DNA from: Flavobacteriales bacterium
GTDB taxonomy: Bacteria > Bacteroidota > Bacteroidia > Flavobacteriales_E > Vicingaceae
DNA: 6,112 nt
Assembly: GCA_016763135.1 (NCBI GenBank)
Contig: JAESUI010000108.1
Span: 1-6,112 of the forward strand
Direction: 5' to 3'
Below, one piece after another: positions 1 to 5,479 of this stretch (the first letter of the stretch is position 1; each line of letters begins with the position of its first letter). The position numbers and the translations under genes are program-made. The notes beneath the pieces were generated by a model that was not told the DNA's origin, searched no databases, and was given only the letters and a program-made list of their open reading frames with translations.

Positions 1-271
1 TAATTCCTGGATATAATTTTTCTAAGGCTTGAGCTAAGATGTGAGCAGAAGAATGCCAAAAAGCTTTCTTTCCTGCATCATCATTAAATGTAAATAATGT
101 AACATTAGCATCAGTGGTAATAGGGGTGGTAACTTCAACTGTGTTACCGTTTACACTTGCAGAAATTACATTTCTTGCTAACCCTTCACTAATACTCATG
201 GCAACATCCATAGCAGTAACTCCTGCTTGGTATTCTTTTACTGCGCCATCTGGTAATGTTACTTTTATCAT
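1..271 (-). CDS. thrS: Threonyl-tRNA synthetase, N-terminal part (runs off the left edge)
   Basis: Charges tRNA-Thr with threonine in the cytoplasm. Only the first 90 residues are present. They begin MIKVTLPDGAVKEY, a typical TGS domain (about residues 1-62) as found at the N-terminus of bacterial ThrRS. The start of the editing domain follows, with the HxxxH zinc/editing motif seen as HSSAH (His73 and His77) and then ILAQALEKLYP, a very conserved ThrRS stretch. The ATG at 269-271 is the natural start because the TGS domain begins directly there. A Bacteroidota -7 element lies 21 bases upstream. This is the one clear housekeeping gene in the window. The rest of the gene lies outside, so its integrity cannot be judged. 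Confidence 0.97.
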   Translation of the reverse strand, partial: MIKVTLPDGAVKEYQAGVTAMDVAMSISEGLARNVISASVNGNTVEVTTPITTDANVTLFTFNDDAGKKAFWHSSAHILAQALEKLYPGI

Positions 272-292
272 TTAGTTTAAATTTTAGAACGG

Positions 293-300
293 CAAAGTTA
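293..300 (-). promoter_or_regulatory. Putative -7 promoter element for thrS
   Basis: Read on the minus strand this is TAACTTTG, an exact match to the Bacteroidota -7 consensus TAnnTTTG, 21 bases before the thrS ATG. No good TTTG-type -33 box is visible about 20 bases further upstream, so the promoter is only half supported. Confidence 0.5.
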
Positions 301-358
301 ATGGAAATAATGATGAATGATGAGTTTTGAATGTTGAATTTTTCACTGTGAAAAAAGT

Positions 359-402
359 GTCAATTCGAGTGAAATTCTGTAAGAATTTTATATCGAGAAT
401 AG
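359..402. repeat. Flavobacterial-type intergenic palindromic repeat (TTCGAGT...TATCGAGAA)
   Basis: The stretch carries TTCGAGTG near its left end and TATCGAGAATAG at its right end, around a perfect 7-bp hairpin (AAATTCT, loop GTA, AGAATTT, at 372-388). I recognise this layout as a dispersed intergenic repeat of flavobacterial genomes; that is recalled knowledge, not a search. It lies in the 252-base gap between the divergent thrS and YhbP-like genes. Its function is unknown. Confidence 0.55.
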
Positions 403-443
403 CTTTTTGATTTAAATCAATTTGTTTTTGATACAATTTTGTT

Positions 444-467
444 GTCATCCTGAGCGGAGTCGAAGGG
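444..467. repeat. Flavobacterial-type intergenic repeat fragment (CTGAGCGGAGTCGAAGG)
   Basis: The stretch contains GTCATCCTGAGC followed by GGAGTCGAAGGG. This matches, from memory, a very common dispersed intergenic sequence in Bacteroidota and neighbouring phyla, often written TCATyCTGAGCGnAGTCGAAG. It appears once here, without a clear inverted partner, so it is probably a fragment. The remainder of the 272-523 gap is AT-rich and holds no gene I can support. Confidence 0.55.
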
Positions 468-523
468 TTTCACTTCTGAAAATTACTTGAACTGACATTG
501 ATTTTGTAATATTGCTAACCGCT

Positions 524-940
524 ATGGAAAAGAAAATTAGAAACTATATTTCAGGAAATAAAGTGTTGACCATTGCTACTTCTGTAGCTGATAAACCTTA
601 CTGTGCCAACTGTTTTTATGTGTTTGATGAAGTAAATAAAATCCTTATTTTTTTATCTGATGATGCAACACAACACATTAAAGAGGCATTACAAAATAAA
701 AATGTTGCAGGTACAATTAATACTGAAGTAACTACTGTAGCAAAAATACAAGGCATACAATTTGTTGGAGATTTTATTAATCCAACGGAAGAACAAAAGA
801 TAGCATTCTATAAAACTTATTACAAGAAGTTTCCTTTTGCAAAAGCAAAACCTTCACTAATTTGGGGAATACAACTCAATTGGATTAAAATGACAGACAA
901 TACCTTAGGCTTTGGTAAGAAGTTGGTTTGGGAGAGGTGA
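524..940 (+). CDS. YhbP-like protein (UPF0306), pyridoxamine 5'-phosphate oxidase-type flavin-binding fold
   Basis: A 138-residue protein resembling E. coli YhbP along its whole length. Matching landmarks include WCAN/YCAN followed by FY-F near residues 26-33, VAGT (61-64), IQGIQFVGDF for IRGVQFKGEI, and the diagnostic C-terminal TDNTLGFGKK. YhbP relatives adopt the FMN-binding split-barrel fold; their substrate and reaction are not established. I chose the ATG at 524 over an in-frame TTG at 512 because YhbP proteins begin at about this distance from the first conserved strand. It is the only plus-strand gene. It converges on the CPBP gene, and its stop codon is 5 bases before the attC-like element, the spacing seen in integron cassettes. 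No convincing promoter is visible upstream; TAATATTG at 507-514 is a weak candidate. Confidence 0.88.
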   Translation: MEKKIRNYISGNKVLTIATSVADKPYCANCFYVFDEVNKILIFLSDDATQHIKEALQNKNVAGTINTEVTTVAKIQGIQFVGDFINPTEEQKIAFYKTYYKKFPFAKAKPSLIWGIQLNWIKMTDNTLGFGKKLVWER

Positions 941-945
941 ATTTC

Positions 946-1074
946 GTTTAACGGTTAGTATAAGAATAGTAAAGGGATTAAAACACAAAGTATTCGTTTT
1001 TGACTAGACTTTTCACAAAGGTACTGCCTCTGAATTTATCTCTAAACCGCTATTGCTTTTGTACATTGTTAGAT
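946..1074. repeat. attC-like long imperfect palindrome between convergent genes
   Basis: The left end, GTTTAAC (946-952), fits the integron R'' core RYYYAAC, and the right end, GTTAGAT (1068-1074), fits the R' core GTTRRRY. The flanks form imperfect arms: GGTTAGTATAAGAATAG (953-969) against CTATTGCTTTTGTACATTG (1051-1069), with some bulged bases. The 129-base length is within the range known for attC sites. A short direct repeat, CACAAAG, occurs at 984-990 and 1014-1020. From memory, similar elements recur after small accessory genes in many Bacteroidota genomes. It lies 5 bases after the YhbP-like stop and 13 bases after the CPBP stop (opposite strand), so it could also end transcription both ways. 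No integrase gene is in the window, so cassette status is inference. Confidence 0.5.
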
Positions 1075-1087
1075 ACAAGTTTTCTTT

Positions 1088-1777
1088 TTATTCGATTAAT
1101 TGTAATATTGCCATCATTGCTGATAAATTAATAAGTAGATGTATTAGAATTGAAGGAAGTATTCTTTTGCTTAATAAAAAAGTTATACCATACATAATAC
1201 CACCACCAAATAAGAACAAAAACCTGTTGGCATATGCGTTAATTCCGTGAATTCCTATAAATATAAAAGCCGCAATTATTAGTGCAATCCATTTATTTAG
1301 ACCGACTTCAGTAAGTTGTGTGATGGCAAACGCTCTATAGACTATTTCTTCACAAAAACCTGTTGAAAAGACAAGGAGAATGAAAAATATTCTATGTGAA
1401 GTTGTTTTGGGAATTAATCCTAAAATATTACCGAATTTGGAAGGGTCTAATTCTACATTATTGAGCATTAATTCCACACCTATTAACATAAGAATGGCAA
1501 CTAAAAGATAACCACCTACAAGATATAAAGTTCCTTTATTTGAAAGTTTGTATCCTATATCTGCAAGAGTTTTTCCTTGGCTTTTCAGAAATTTAATAAT
1601 TACCAAAACAGAAAGCCAATGTAGTATTATAATACCACCCCAAAATGGGATGTAATAATCCAAATTTTTATTTACAAAAAGTTCTATTGCAATAGAGGTC
1701 TTTCCAAATAATATATACAATATTGGAAAACCAATAATAATAGACAGTATTTTCCAAATTTTATTTTTTATTACCAT
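1088..1777 (-). CDS. CPBP family intramembrane glutamic-type protease-like membrane protein
   Basis: A 229-residue, strongly hydrophobic protein with several membrane segments (about residues 8-25, 45-63, 84-103, 129-141, 164-180, 186-204 and 206-227). It carries all the CPBP (Abi/CAAX protease, Rce1-type) signatures: EExxxR as EEIVYR (Glu143, Glu144, Arg148), FxxxH as FIGIH (Phe173, His177), and HxxxN as HLLIN (His213, Asn217). The family includes prenyl-protein proteases and bacteriocin-immunity or processing proteins; the substrate here is unknown. The key residues are intact, so activity is plausible. Its ATG overlaps the end of the TfoX-like gene by 7 bases (ATGGTAA), suggesting coupled translation as the last gene of the DUF2461-TfoX-CPBP operon. 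Confidence 0.93.
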   Translation of the reverse strand: MVIKNKIWKILSIIIGFPILYILFGKTSIAIELFVNKNLDYYIPFWGGIIILHWLSVLVIIKFLKSQGKTLADIGYKLSNKGTLYLVGGYLLVAILMLIGVELMLNNVELDPSKFGNILGLIPKTTSHRIFFILLVFSTGFCEEIVYRAFAITQLTEVGLNKWIALIIAAFIFIGIHGINAYANRFLFLFGGGIMYGITFLLSKRILPSILIHLLINLSAMMAILQLIE

Positions 1778-2145
1778 TCTAATTTATTTCTCTTTTTACT
1801 CTTTTTAGCTAATGGGTTATAATCTAAACAGAGTTGAATCCAATATTCTAAATCTACTTGCATATCTATGCCTTCAGCAGATACAAATACAAAACCTTTC
1901 ATTGCTCGACCTGTAATGTTAAATTCTGAGCAACCTTCTTTTTTCAGAGCATCTTCATAGGCTTTTTCTCCAACTCTTCCCATAATTCTAGGGATTCCTG
2001 TGATTTTATCAATATCTACACCAATACACATTTTTTCATCTACCATAAAACATAAACCACCCATCATTTTCTTCTCTTCAAAAGAAGTATGTTTTTCGTT
2101 TAAAACTTGCCTAATTCGGTCTACTAAAAATTCATCATAAGCCAT
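1771..2145 (-). CDS. TfoX/Sxy N-terminal domain protein (stand-alone)
   Basis: A 124-residue protein made of a single TfoX_N domain. Visible landmarks are MAYDEFLVDRIRQVL at the start, KKMMGGLCFMVDEKMC (the KMFGG-type motif, about residues 25-40), RVGEKAYEDAL and GRAMKGFVFV (about residues 78-87), and a lysine-rich tail. In gamma-proteobacteria Sxy/TfoX acts with CRP on competence genes, but stand-alone N-terminal-domain proteins like this one are widespread and their role is not established, so I do not assign a competence function. Start ATG 2143-2145 lies 2 bases after the DUF2461 stop (TAA TT ATG), and the stop overlaps the CPBP start. A second, truncated TfoX gene lies at 4229-4429; the two are clearly diverged at the DNA level, so they are not a recent duplication. 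Confidence 0.93.
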   Translation of the reverse strand: MAYDEFLVDRIRQVLNEKHTSFEEKKMMGGLCFMVDEKMCIGVDIDKITGIPRIMGRVGEKAYEDALKKEGCSEFNITGRAMKGFVFVSAEGIDMQVDLEYWIQLCLDYNPLAKKSKKRNKLEW

Positions 2146-2147
2146 AA

Positions 2148-2816
2148 TTATTGTTTTATTGCATTGGTTAAGAAGTCATTTAACGGTTTAGCAGTATGCC
2201 AATATTCCATTATTTCAGTTATAAGGTTATCGCTTGTTAATAATTCTGTTTCACGCATTGCTACAAGGTAAAATTGTTTTTTAGCAATTAAAGGTTCTTT
2301 TTTATGGCTTACTTGAAACTCTTTAGGAATTCGTTTGTGTTCTTCTCCTTGAATTGTACCAAATTTTGCAATCAATTTTTTATTAGAATATATTAGTTTG
2401 AATTGTTTTAAATCTGATTGAATGGTATTTCTAATCCCCAAAAGTTGTTCTTTGGAACCCCCATAACTACCTGCCATAATTCCTATTTCTTCAGGGCTGA
2501 ATCTTAAAAACAATCCAGGAATACTTTTGTCCTTTTTTCCTCCTCTAGAAATAAATGCAGTGTAGTGCAGGTTGTAAGGACTTTTGTCTTTTGAGAAACG
2601 AATATCCCTATTGATTCGTAAAATACTATCCTTTGGTTCAATATTTAGTTCCTTGTCGTATTTCTGAATTTCGATTATTAAATCTTTCAAAAAGTTTGTA
2701 AAAGGGTTTTTTACACTTTTTTCGTACCTTTTTTTATTTTCGTGAAACCAATCTCTATGATTGTTTGTTGCTAAATCCTTAAAGAATTCTATAAAATCTG
2801 AAGTAAAATATGTCAT
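2148..2816 (-). CDS. DUF2461 family protein (TIGR02453-like), function unknown
   Basis: A 222-residue soluble protein of the DUF2461 family. It is recognised by the N-terminal FTSDFIEFFKDLATNNHRDW and ENKKRYE, the central RINRDIRFSKDKSPYN (about residues 70-85), and a C-terminal PLNDFL stretch. Length agrees with the family. No enzymatic role is established. I chose the ATG at 2814-2816 because family members normally begin a few residues before FT-DF; an in-frame TTG at 2837 would add seven unconserved residues. It is the first gene of a three-gene operon with the TfoX-like and CPBP genes (gaps of 2 and -7 bases). No clear promoter is visible in the 70 bases between it and the hairpin upstream. 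Confidence 0.93.
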   Translation of the reverse strand: MTYFTSDFIEFFKDLATNNHRDWFHENKKRYEKSVKNPFTNFLKDLIIEIQKYDKELNIEPKDSILRINRDIRFSKDKSPYNLHYTAFISRGGKKDKSIPGLFLRFSPEEIGIMAGSYGGSKEQLLGIRNTIQSDLKQFKLIYSNKKLIAKFGTIQGEEHKRIPKEFQVSHKKEPLIAKKQFYLVAMRETELLTSDNLITEIMEYWHTAKPLNDFLTNAIKQ

Positions 2817-2886
2817 AATGGTATTAAAGTTTTTCAATGTATTGTTTAAGGCATTCCATACCTTCTTTGTTTCATTTCTTGTGCTT

Positions 2887-2918
2887 TAATGAGAGGACTG
2901 AAAACAGTCCTCTCATTA
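2887..2918 (-). terminator. Strong hairpin after the SnoaL-like gene, probable terminator
   Basis: A perfect 14-bp stem (TAATGAGAGGACTG and CAGTCCTCTCATTA) with a 4-base loop, starting 28 bases after the SnoaL-like stop codon. It lacks a clean run of T on the minus-strand 3' side, so it departs from the textbook intrinsic terminator. Its position between two genes and its perfect stem still favour termination or 3'-end protection of the sigma/SnoaL transcript. Confidence 0.7.
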
Positions 2919-2945
2919 GAATTAAATTTAGAGTTTTAATGAATT

Positions 2946-3317
2946 TTACTTTTCTGGAGCAAACTCATTTCTAAACTCTTCTGCATCATAATACATTCTC
3001 ATGTTTTGGATTTTACCTTCTTTGATTTCATAAATCTCAGCCATCTCCAATTTGATGGTATTTCCTTTTGGCGTGGCAACTGTAAAAACACCTTCAAGTG
3101 CTACGAAATTTCCTTGCTCAAAATGAGAAATTGGTTCATAACCTTTTACTAGTGGAAAGAAATTTTTATTAAGTTCAATATTGGCTTCTTTTCCAATAAC
3201 GGTATTAACTGGACCTTTAAATATAATGTCCTCTGCGAATAAAGTTTCCCATTCACTTGTTCCACTACCCATTGATTGTTGAAATGTTTGTACGGTTTCT
3301 AATGCTGTTTTTGTCAT
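2946..3317 (-). CDS. SnoaL-like / NTF2-fold protein
   Basis: A 123-residue protein with the layout of a SnoaL-like domain: an N-terminal helix (ALETVQTFQQSM), W-x-LFAEDIIFKGP leading into the first strand, then the alternating strands FVALEGVFTV, IKLEMAEIYEI and KIQNMRMYYD, ending with EEFRNEF. The family holds small cone-shaped enzymes and binding proteins of varied function; no catalytic assignment can be made here. It lies 49 bases after the sigma-factor gene on the same strand with no clear promoter of its own, so it is probably co-transcribed. This is notable because some ECF groups (for example ECF41) carry a SnoaL-like domain fused to sigma; here it is a separate protein. Confidence 0.88.
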   Translation of the reverse strand: MTKTALETVQTFQQSMGSGTSEWETLFAEDIIFKGPVNTVIGKEANIELNKNFFPLVKGYEPISHFEQGNFVALEGVFTVATPKGNTIKLEMAEIYEIKEGKIQNMRMYYDAEEFRNEFAPEK

Positions 3318-3366
3318 TTGTATATTTTTTAATTGTTAAACTATATACTTTAGACAAAGCAGCTTT

Positions 3367-4185
3367 CTATTTCGGACGAGATTCGAGTACTTTTTTTTCA
3401 ATTCCCTCTTTAACCCAACTCTCACAGTTTTCGAGCATATAAGTATTCAGAATTGAGTTGTCAGTATTTAAAGGGTCTATTCCACTTACAAGTTGGAAAC
3501 GTAAGTCGAGTAAATACTTCGAATTTGTATTATGCCCTTCTTTTACTAATTTTATTTCTTGTGCTTTGATGTGTGCGTCTTGCTCGGGATTTAGCCCCCC
3601 TTTTAGCGTAGTACATTGGTGGCAAGTTCCTTTTTTATTGACAAAGGCACATCTGTTATCGAAAATACGAATCATATTTTTACGAGCATCAGCCAAAGCA
3701 TGTTTTACTTTTCCTTCTGTTAAACCCGTAATGTTTACCATTTCAGAAACTTTAAAATGATAAACATCTTTTAGTAAAAGGCAAATTTGCTGATTTAGTA
3801 ACAGTGTTTTATTAATGCAATTAAAACAATAATTTATATGTTCTTTTATTTCATAATCCTTTTCAGGAGTGGATTGGAAAACAGACATAAATTTATCTGA
3901 ATGATGTGGAGATTTCAAATGTAAATTCGCCCCATAATCTTGTGCATTTTCTACCCACCGTTGTTGCTTGCTTAACTGATTTTTAGCAATGTTTAAAGCA
4001 ATAGTAAATACCCAGGTTTTAAAGGATGATTTTTGCTGAAACGTATCTAATTTATCAAATACTTTAAGATAAGTATCTTGTACAATATCTTCTGTATCCT
4101 GACGATTAGTTGTGAGTCGAAAGATAAAAGAAGATAATTTGTCTTTGAATGTGATAAATTCTATTTCGTATTGTTGTTTTTTCAA
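3367..4185 (-). CDS. ECF-like sigma-70 family factor with Cys-containing C-terminal extension
   Basis: A 272-residue sigma factor. Region 2 spans about residues 12-75 with DTEDIVQDTYLKVF (30-43) and FKTWVFTIALNIAKNQL; region 4 spans about 115-175, with MVNITGLTEGKVKHALADARKNM as the helix-turn-helix. About 95 further residues follow, starting with NRCAFVNKKGTCHQC, a Cys-x8-Cys-x2-Cys cluster (Cys179, 188, 191); Cys120 and Cys123 form a CFNC pair just before region 4. I recall such C-HQC tails in a Bacteroidota sigma subgroup; whether they bind metal or sense redox state is inference. There is no ATG: the frame opens with TTG at 4183-4185, directly after a TAA, and the next Met is residue 100, so TTG is the only sensible start. 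It has its own promoter (4252-4283). No anti-sigma gene is adjacent. Confidence 0.93.
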   Translation of the reverse strand: MKKQQYEIEFITFKDKLSSFIFRLTTNRQDTEDIVQDTYLKVFDKLDTFQQKSSFKTWVFTIALNIAKNQLSKQQRWVENAQDYGANLHLKSPHHSDKFMSVFQSTPEKDYEIKEHINYCFNCINKTLLLNQQICLLLKDVYHFKVSEMVNITGLTEGKVKHALADARKNMIRIFDNRCAFVNKKGTCHQCTTLKGGLNPEQDAHIKAQEIKLVKEGHNTNSKYLLDLRFQLVSGIDPLNTDNSILNTYMLENCESWVKEGIEKKVLESRPK

Positions 4186-4192
4186 TTATCAG

Positions 4193-4211
4193 CGATTAGT
4201 GTAAGAATAGT
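4193..4211. repeat. Half-copy of the 946-1074 palindromic element
   Basis: CGATTAGTGTAAGAATAGT matches CGGTTAGTATAAGAATAGT at 952-970 in 17 of 19 bases. No right-arm partner is visible nearby. It lies 7 bases upstream of the sigma-factor TTG start, inside what should be its 5' leader. Just beyond is a small hairpin at 4222-4236 (TAACCT, loop TTC, AGGTTA). Confidence 0.6.
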
Positions 4212-4228
4212 TGCAAGGCTCTAACCTT

Positions 4229-4429
4229 TCAGGTTAAGACTAAATTTTGTGCAAAGATACTACCATAGAATTTAGCATTCAAATGGCTTTTATCAATATG
4301 GATGCCACTACACATTTTATTATTGACCATAAATACCAATCCTCCCATCATTTTTTTGTCATAATAATTGAGATTTTTTGATTGGAGGATTTGGTTTATT
4401 CTATCGCCTAAACATTGGTCATACGCCAT
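4229..4429 (-). pseudogene. Truncated TfoX N-terminal domain gene
   Basis: The first 47 residues match the intact TfoX-like protein at 1771-2145: MAYDQCLGDRINQIL for MAYDEFLVDRIRQVL, DKKMMGGLVFMVNNKMC for EKKMMGGLCFMVDEKMC, then GIHIDK for GVDIDK. After that the similarity stops at about position 4288, and 19 unrelated residues lead to a TGA inside the small hairpin at 4222-4236. The second half of the domain (RVG...YEDAL and GRAMKGF) is missing, and I do not find it in another frame. The frame instead runs through the sigma-factor promoter, so the gene was cut by a deletion or rearrangement, not by a point mutation. It starts 21 bases after the DUF1059 stop and probably ended the DoxX-ArsR-SRPBCC operon. 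A short stable peptide cannot be excluded. Confidence 0.8.
4252..4283 (-). promoter_or_regulatory. Bacteroidota-type promoter of the sigma-factor gene
   Basis: On the minus strand TTTG (4280-4283) and TATCTTTG (4252-4259) are separated by exactly 20 bases, matching the Bacteroidota consensus TTTG...TAnnTTTG. Transcription would start near 4246, about 60 bases before the sigma TTG start, giving a leader that contains the 4222-4236 hairpin and the half-element. The promoter lies inside the unrelated tail of the truncated TfoX frame. Confidence 0.75.
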
Positions 4430-4450
4430 AGCTCAAAGGTGAATTAGTTG

Positions 4451-4689
4451 TTATTCATTTTCTGGCAATTCATCAAACTCTTTTCTTTTTTCATCCATCC
4501 ATATTTTCATGCCTTCAGAAGTTTTCATTAGTCCTTTCATCTTATTCATCGCATCAAGATGAGGCTGGTCATTTTTTGAAACATTTCCATTCCATGTTTC
4601 ATACTCATTTCTTTAATTTCTTCAAAAGTGTTCGCGTGAAATTCTAAATTGCACGCTCCAGCTAATTGATTGCAAGTCATTGTTTTCAT
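4451..4689 (-). pseudogene. DUF1059 family gene with a one-base frameshift
   Basis: From ATG 4687-4689 the frame reads MKTMTCNQLAGACNLEFHAN, then TFEEIKEMSMKHGMEMFQK, typical of small DUF1059 proteins, and then breaks into MTSLILMR and a stop. Adding one A to the six-A run on the minus strand (six T at 4572-4577) restores the frame: NDQPHLDAMNKMKGLMK, TSEGMKIWMDEKRKEF, DELPENE and a TAA at 4451-4453. That gives 79 residues, the expected kind of length. The function of DUF1059 is unknown. It starts 5 bases after the SRPBCC stop, in the same operon. The break is either a true loss-of-function mutation or a homopolymer sequencing error; the downstream part is well preserved, so it is recent or artefactual. 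Confidence 0.88.
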
Positions 4690-4694
4690 AATCG

Positions 4695-5150
4695 TTATAT
4701 TTTAGTTGTTTTTAAAAATTCATCAAGTCGAGTAAATACAGAACCCCAACCATTTAATATTCCCATTTTTTCTTGTTGTATTTTATATTCTTCTGTTGGG
4801 TGTATTACATTAAAAGTAAAATTAGTTTTATCGCCATCTTCTTCAAATAGCGATTGTATTTCAACCCCTTCTGTCATTGGTATAAAGTTGGCTAATGAAA
4901 TAATTTTTTCAAGTTCTACGATTTCAATGTATTCTCCATCTGCGATAAATTCTTGACCATTTGGCATAGGCATAGAATATTTCCATTTTCCACCAACACT
5001 AAAATCGTGTTCAATTATTTTGGTCTCCATTCCTTTAGGACTCCACCATTTTGCAATGTGTTCTGGTTGTGTCCACGCTTCCCAAACCAATTCAATTGGA
5101 ACATTAAATGTTCGGTTTATCGTTATTGTTCTATTTTTTAAATCACTCAT
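4695..5150 (-). CDS. AHSA1-type SRPBCC domain protein
   Basis: A 151-residue single-domain protein of the SRPBCC superfamily (START/Bet v1-like), AHSA1 branch. Signatures are ITINRTFNVPIELVWEAWTQ, PEHIAKWWSPKGM (about residues 31-43), FSVGGKWKYSM, and the C-terminal GWGSVFTRLDEFL helix (about residues 134-146). The fold encloses a hydrophobic cavity, and members bind or act on hydrophobic ligands, but the ligand is not known. Its start overlaps the ArsR stop by 8 bases (ATGAGTGA), indicating translational coupling. ArsR-SRPBCC pairs are a widespread arrangement in which the repressor is thought to control the SRPBCC partner. Intact. Confidence 0.94.
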   Translation of the reverse strand: MSDLKNRTITINRTFNVPIELVWEAWTQPEHIAKWWSPKGMETKIIEHDFSVGGKWKYSMPMPNGQEFIADGEYIEIVELEKIISLANFIPMTEGVEIQSLFEEDGDKTNFTFNVIHPTEEYKIQQEKMGILNGWGSVFTRLDEFLKTTKI

Positions 5151-5475
5151 CTTTCTTATTTTTTTTAGTTTGTAATTGATTTAGATAATTTTCAAAAGAG
5201 TCAATTTTATCTTCCCATAGCTTTTCATATTTCTCTATCCATAAAAAAGCAGGCATAAGATTTTTTGGTTGTATTACGCAAAAACGTTCTCTCCCTTTTT
5301 TATTAATTTCAATAATTCCACATTCATTTAATATTTTTATGTGTTTTGAAATGGCAGGTCGACTAATTTCAAATTTTTCAGCGATCTCATTTACGCTTAA
5401 AGATTCATTAGATACTAATTCTATAATATCTCTTCTGATTGGGTCAGCTATTGCTTGAAAAACATCTCTTCTCAT
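5143..5475 (-). CDS. ArsR-family winged-helix transcriptional repressor
   Basis: A 110-residue DNA-binding protein. It starts with MRRDVFQAIADPIRRDIIEL, the usual beginning of ArsR regulators paired with SRPBCC genes. The helix-turn-helix follows (SVNEIAEKFEISRPAISKHI, residues 27-46), then the wing around KKGRERFCV (59-67) and a C-terminal helix with LWEDKIDSFENYL. It lacks the ELCVCDL-type metal site of arsenic/zinc sensors; its only cysteines are 52 and 66, so it is unlikely to be a classic metal sensor. It lies 4 bases after the DoxX-like stop and overlaps the SRPBCC gene by 8 bases. The two dyads at 5858-5873 and 5882-5901 are its probable operators, implying autorepression of the operon. 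Confidence 0.95.
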   Translation of the reverse strand: MRRDVFQAIADPIRRDIIELVSNESLSVNEIAEKFEISRPAISKHIKILNECGIIEINKKGRERFCVIQPKNLMPAFLWIEKYEKLWEDKIDSFENYLNQLQTKKNKKDE

Positions 5476-5479
5476 AAAA

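Noticed and set aside
946..1074. A complete integron
   Set aside because: No integrase, attI site or array of several full attC sites is in the window; only one attC-like element and one half-copy are visible, so I claim only the element.
1053..1250. Plus-strand reading frame across the end of the CPBP gene
   Set aside because: It is antisense to a well-supported CPBP gene and partly inside the palindromic element, and the product resembles nothing.
1771..2145. TfoX-like protein as a competence regulator
   Set aside because: It has only the N-terminal domain, and there are no competence genes nearby; family membership alone does not support this role.
2846..2890. Possible gene-tail remnant upstream of DUF2461 (minus strand, ending YGMP and TAA)
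   Set aside because: It is only about 14 codons beyond the hairpin, with no recognised family; too short to call.
3257..3760. Plus-strand reading frames opposite the SnoaL-like and sigma genes
   Set aside because: They lie antisense to clear protein families and have no recognisable domains.
4666..5141. Plus-strand reading frames opposite the SRPBCC gene
   Set aside because: They are antisense shadows of a clear AHSA1 protein, with no family resemblance.
5143..5475. ArsR protein as an arsenic or metal sensor
   Set aside because: The ELCVCDL metal site is absent, and the gene partners (SRPBCC, DoxX-like) do not include metal transport or reduction genes.
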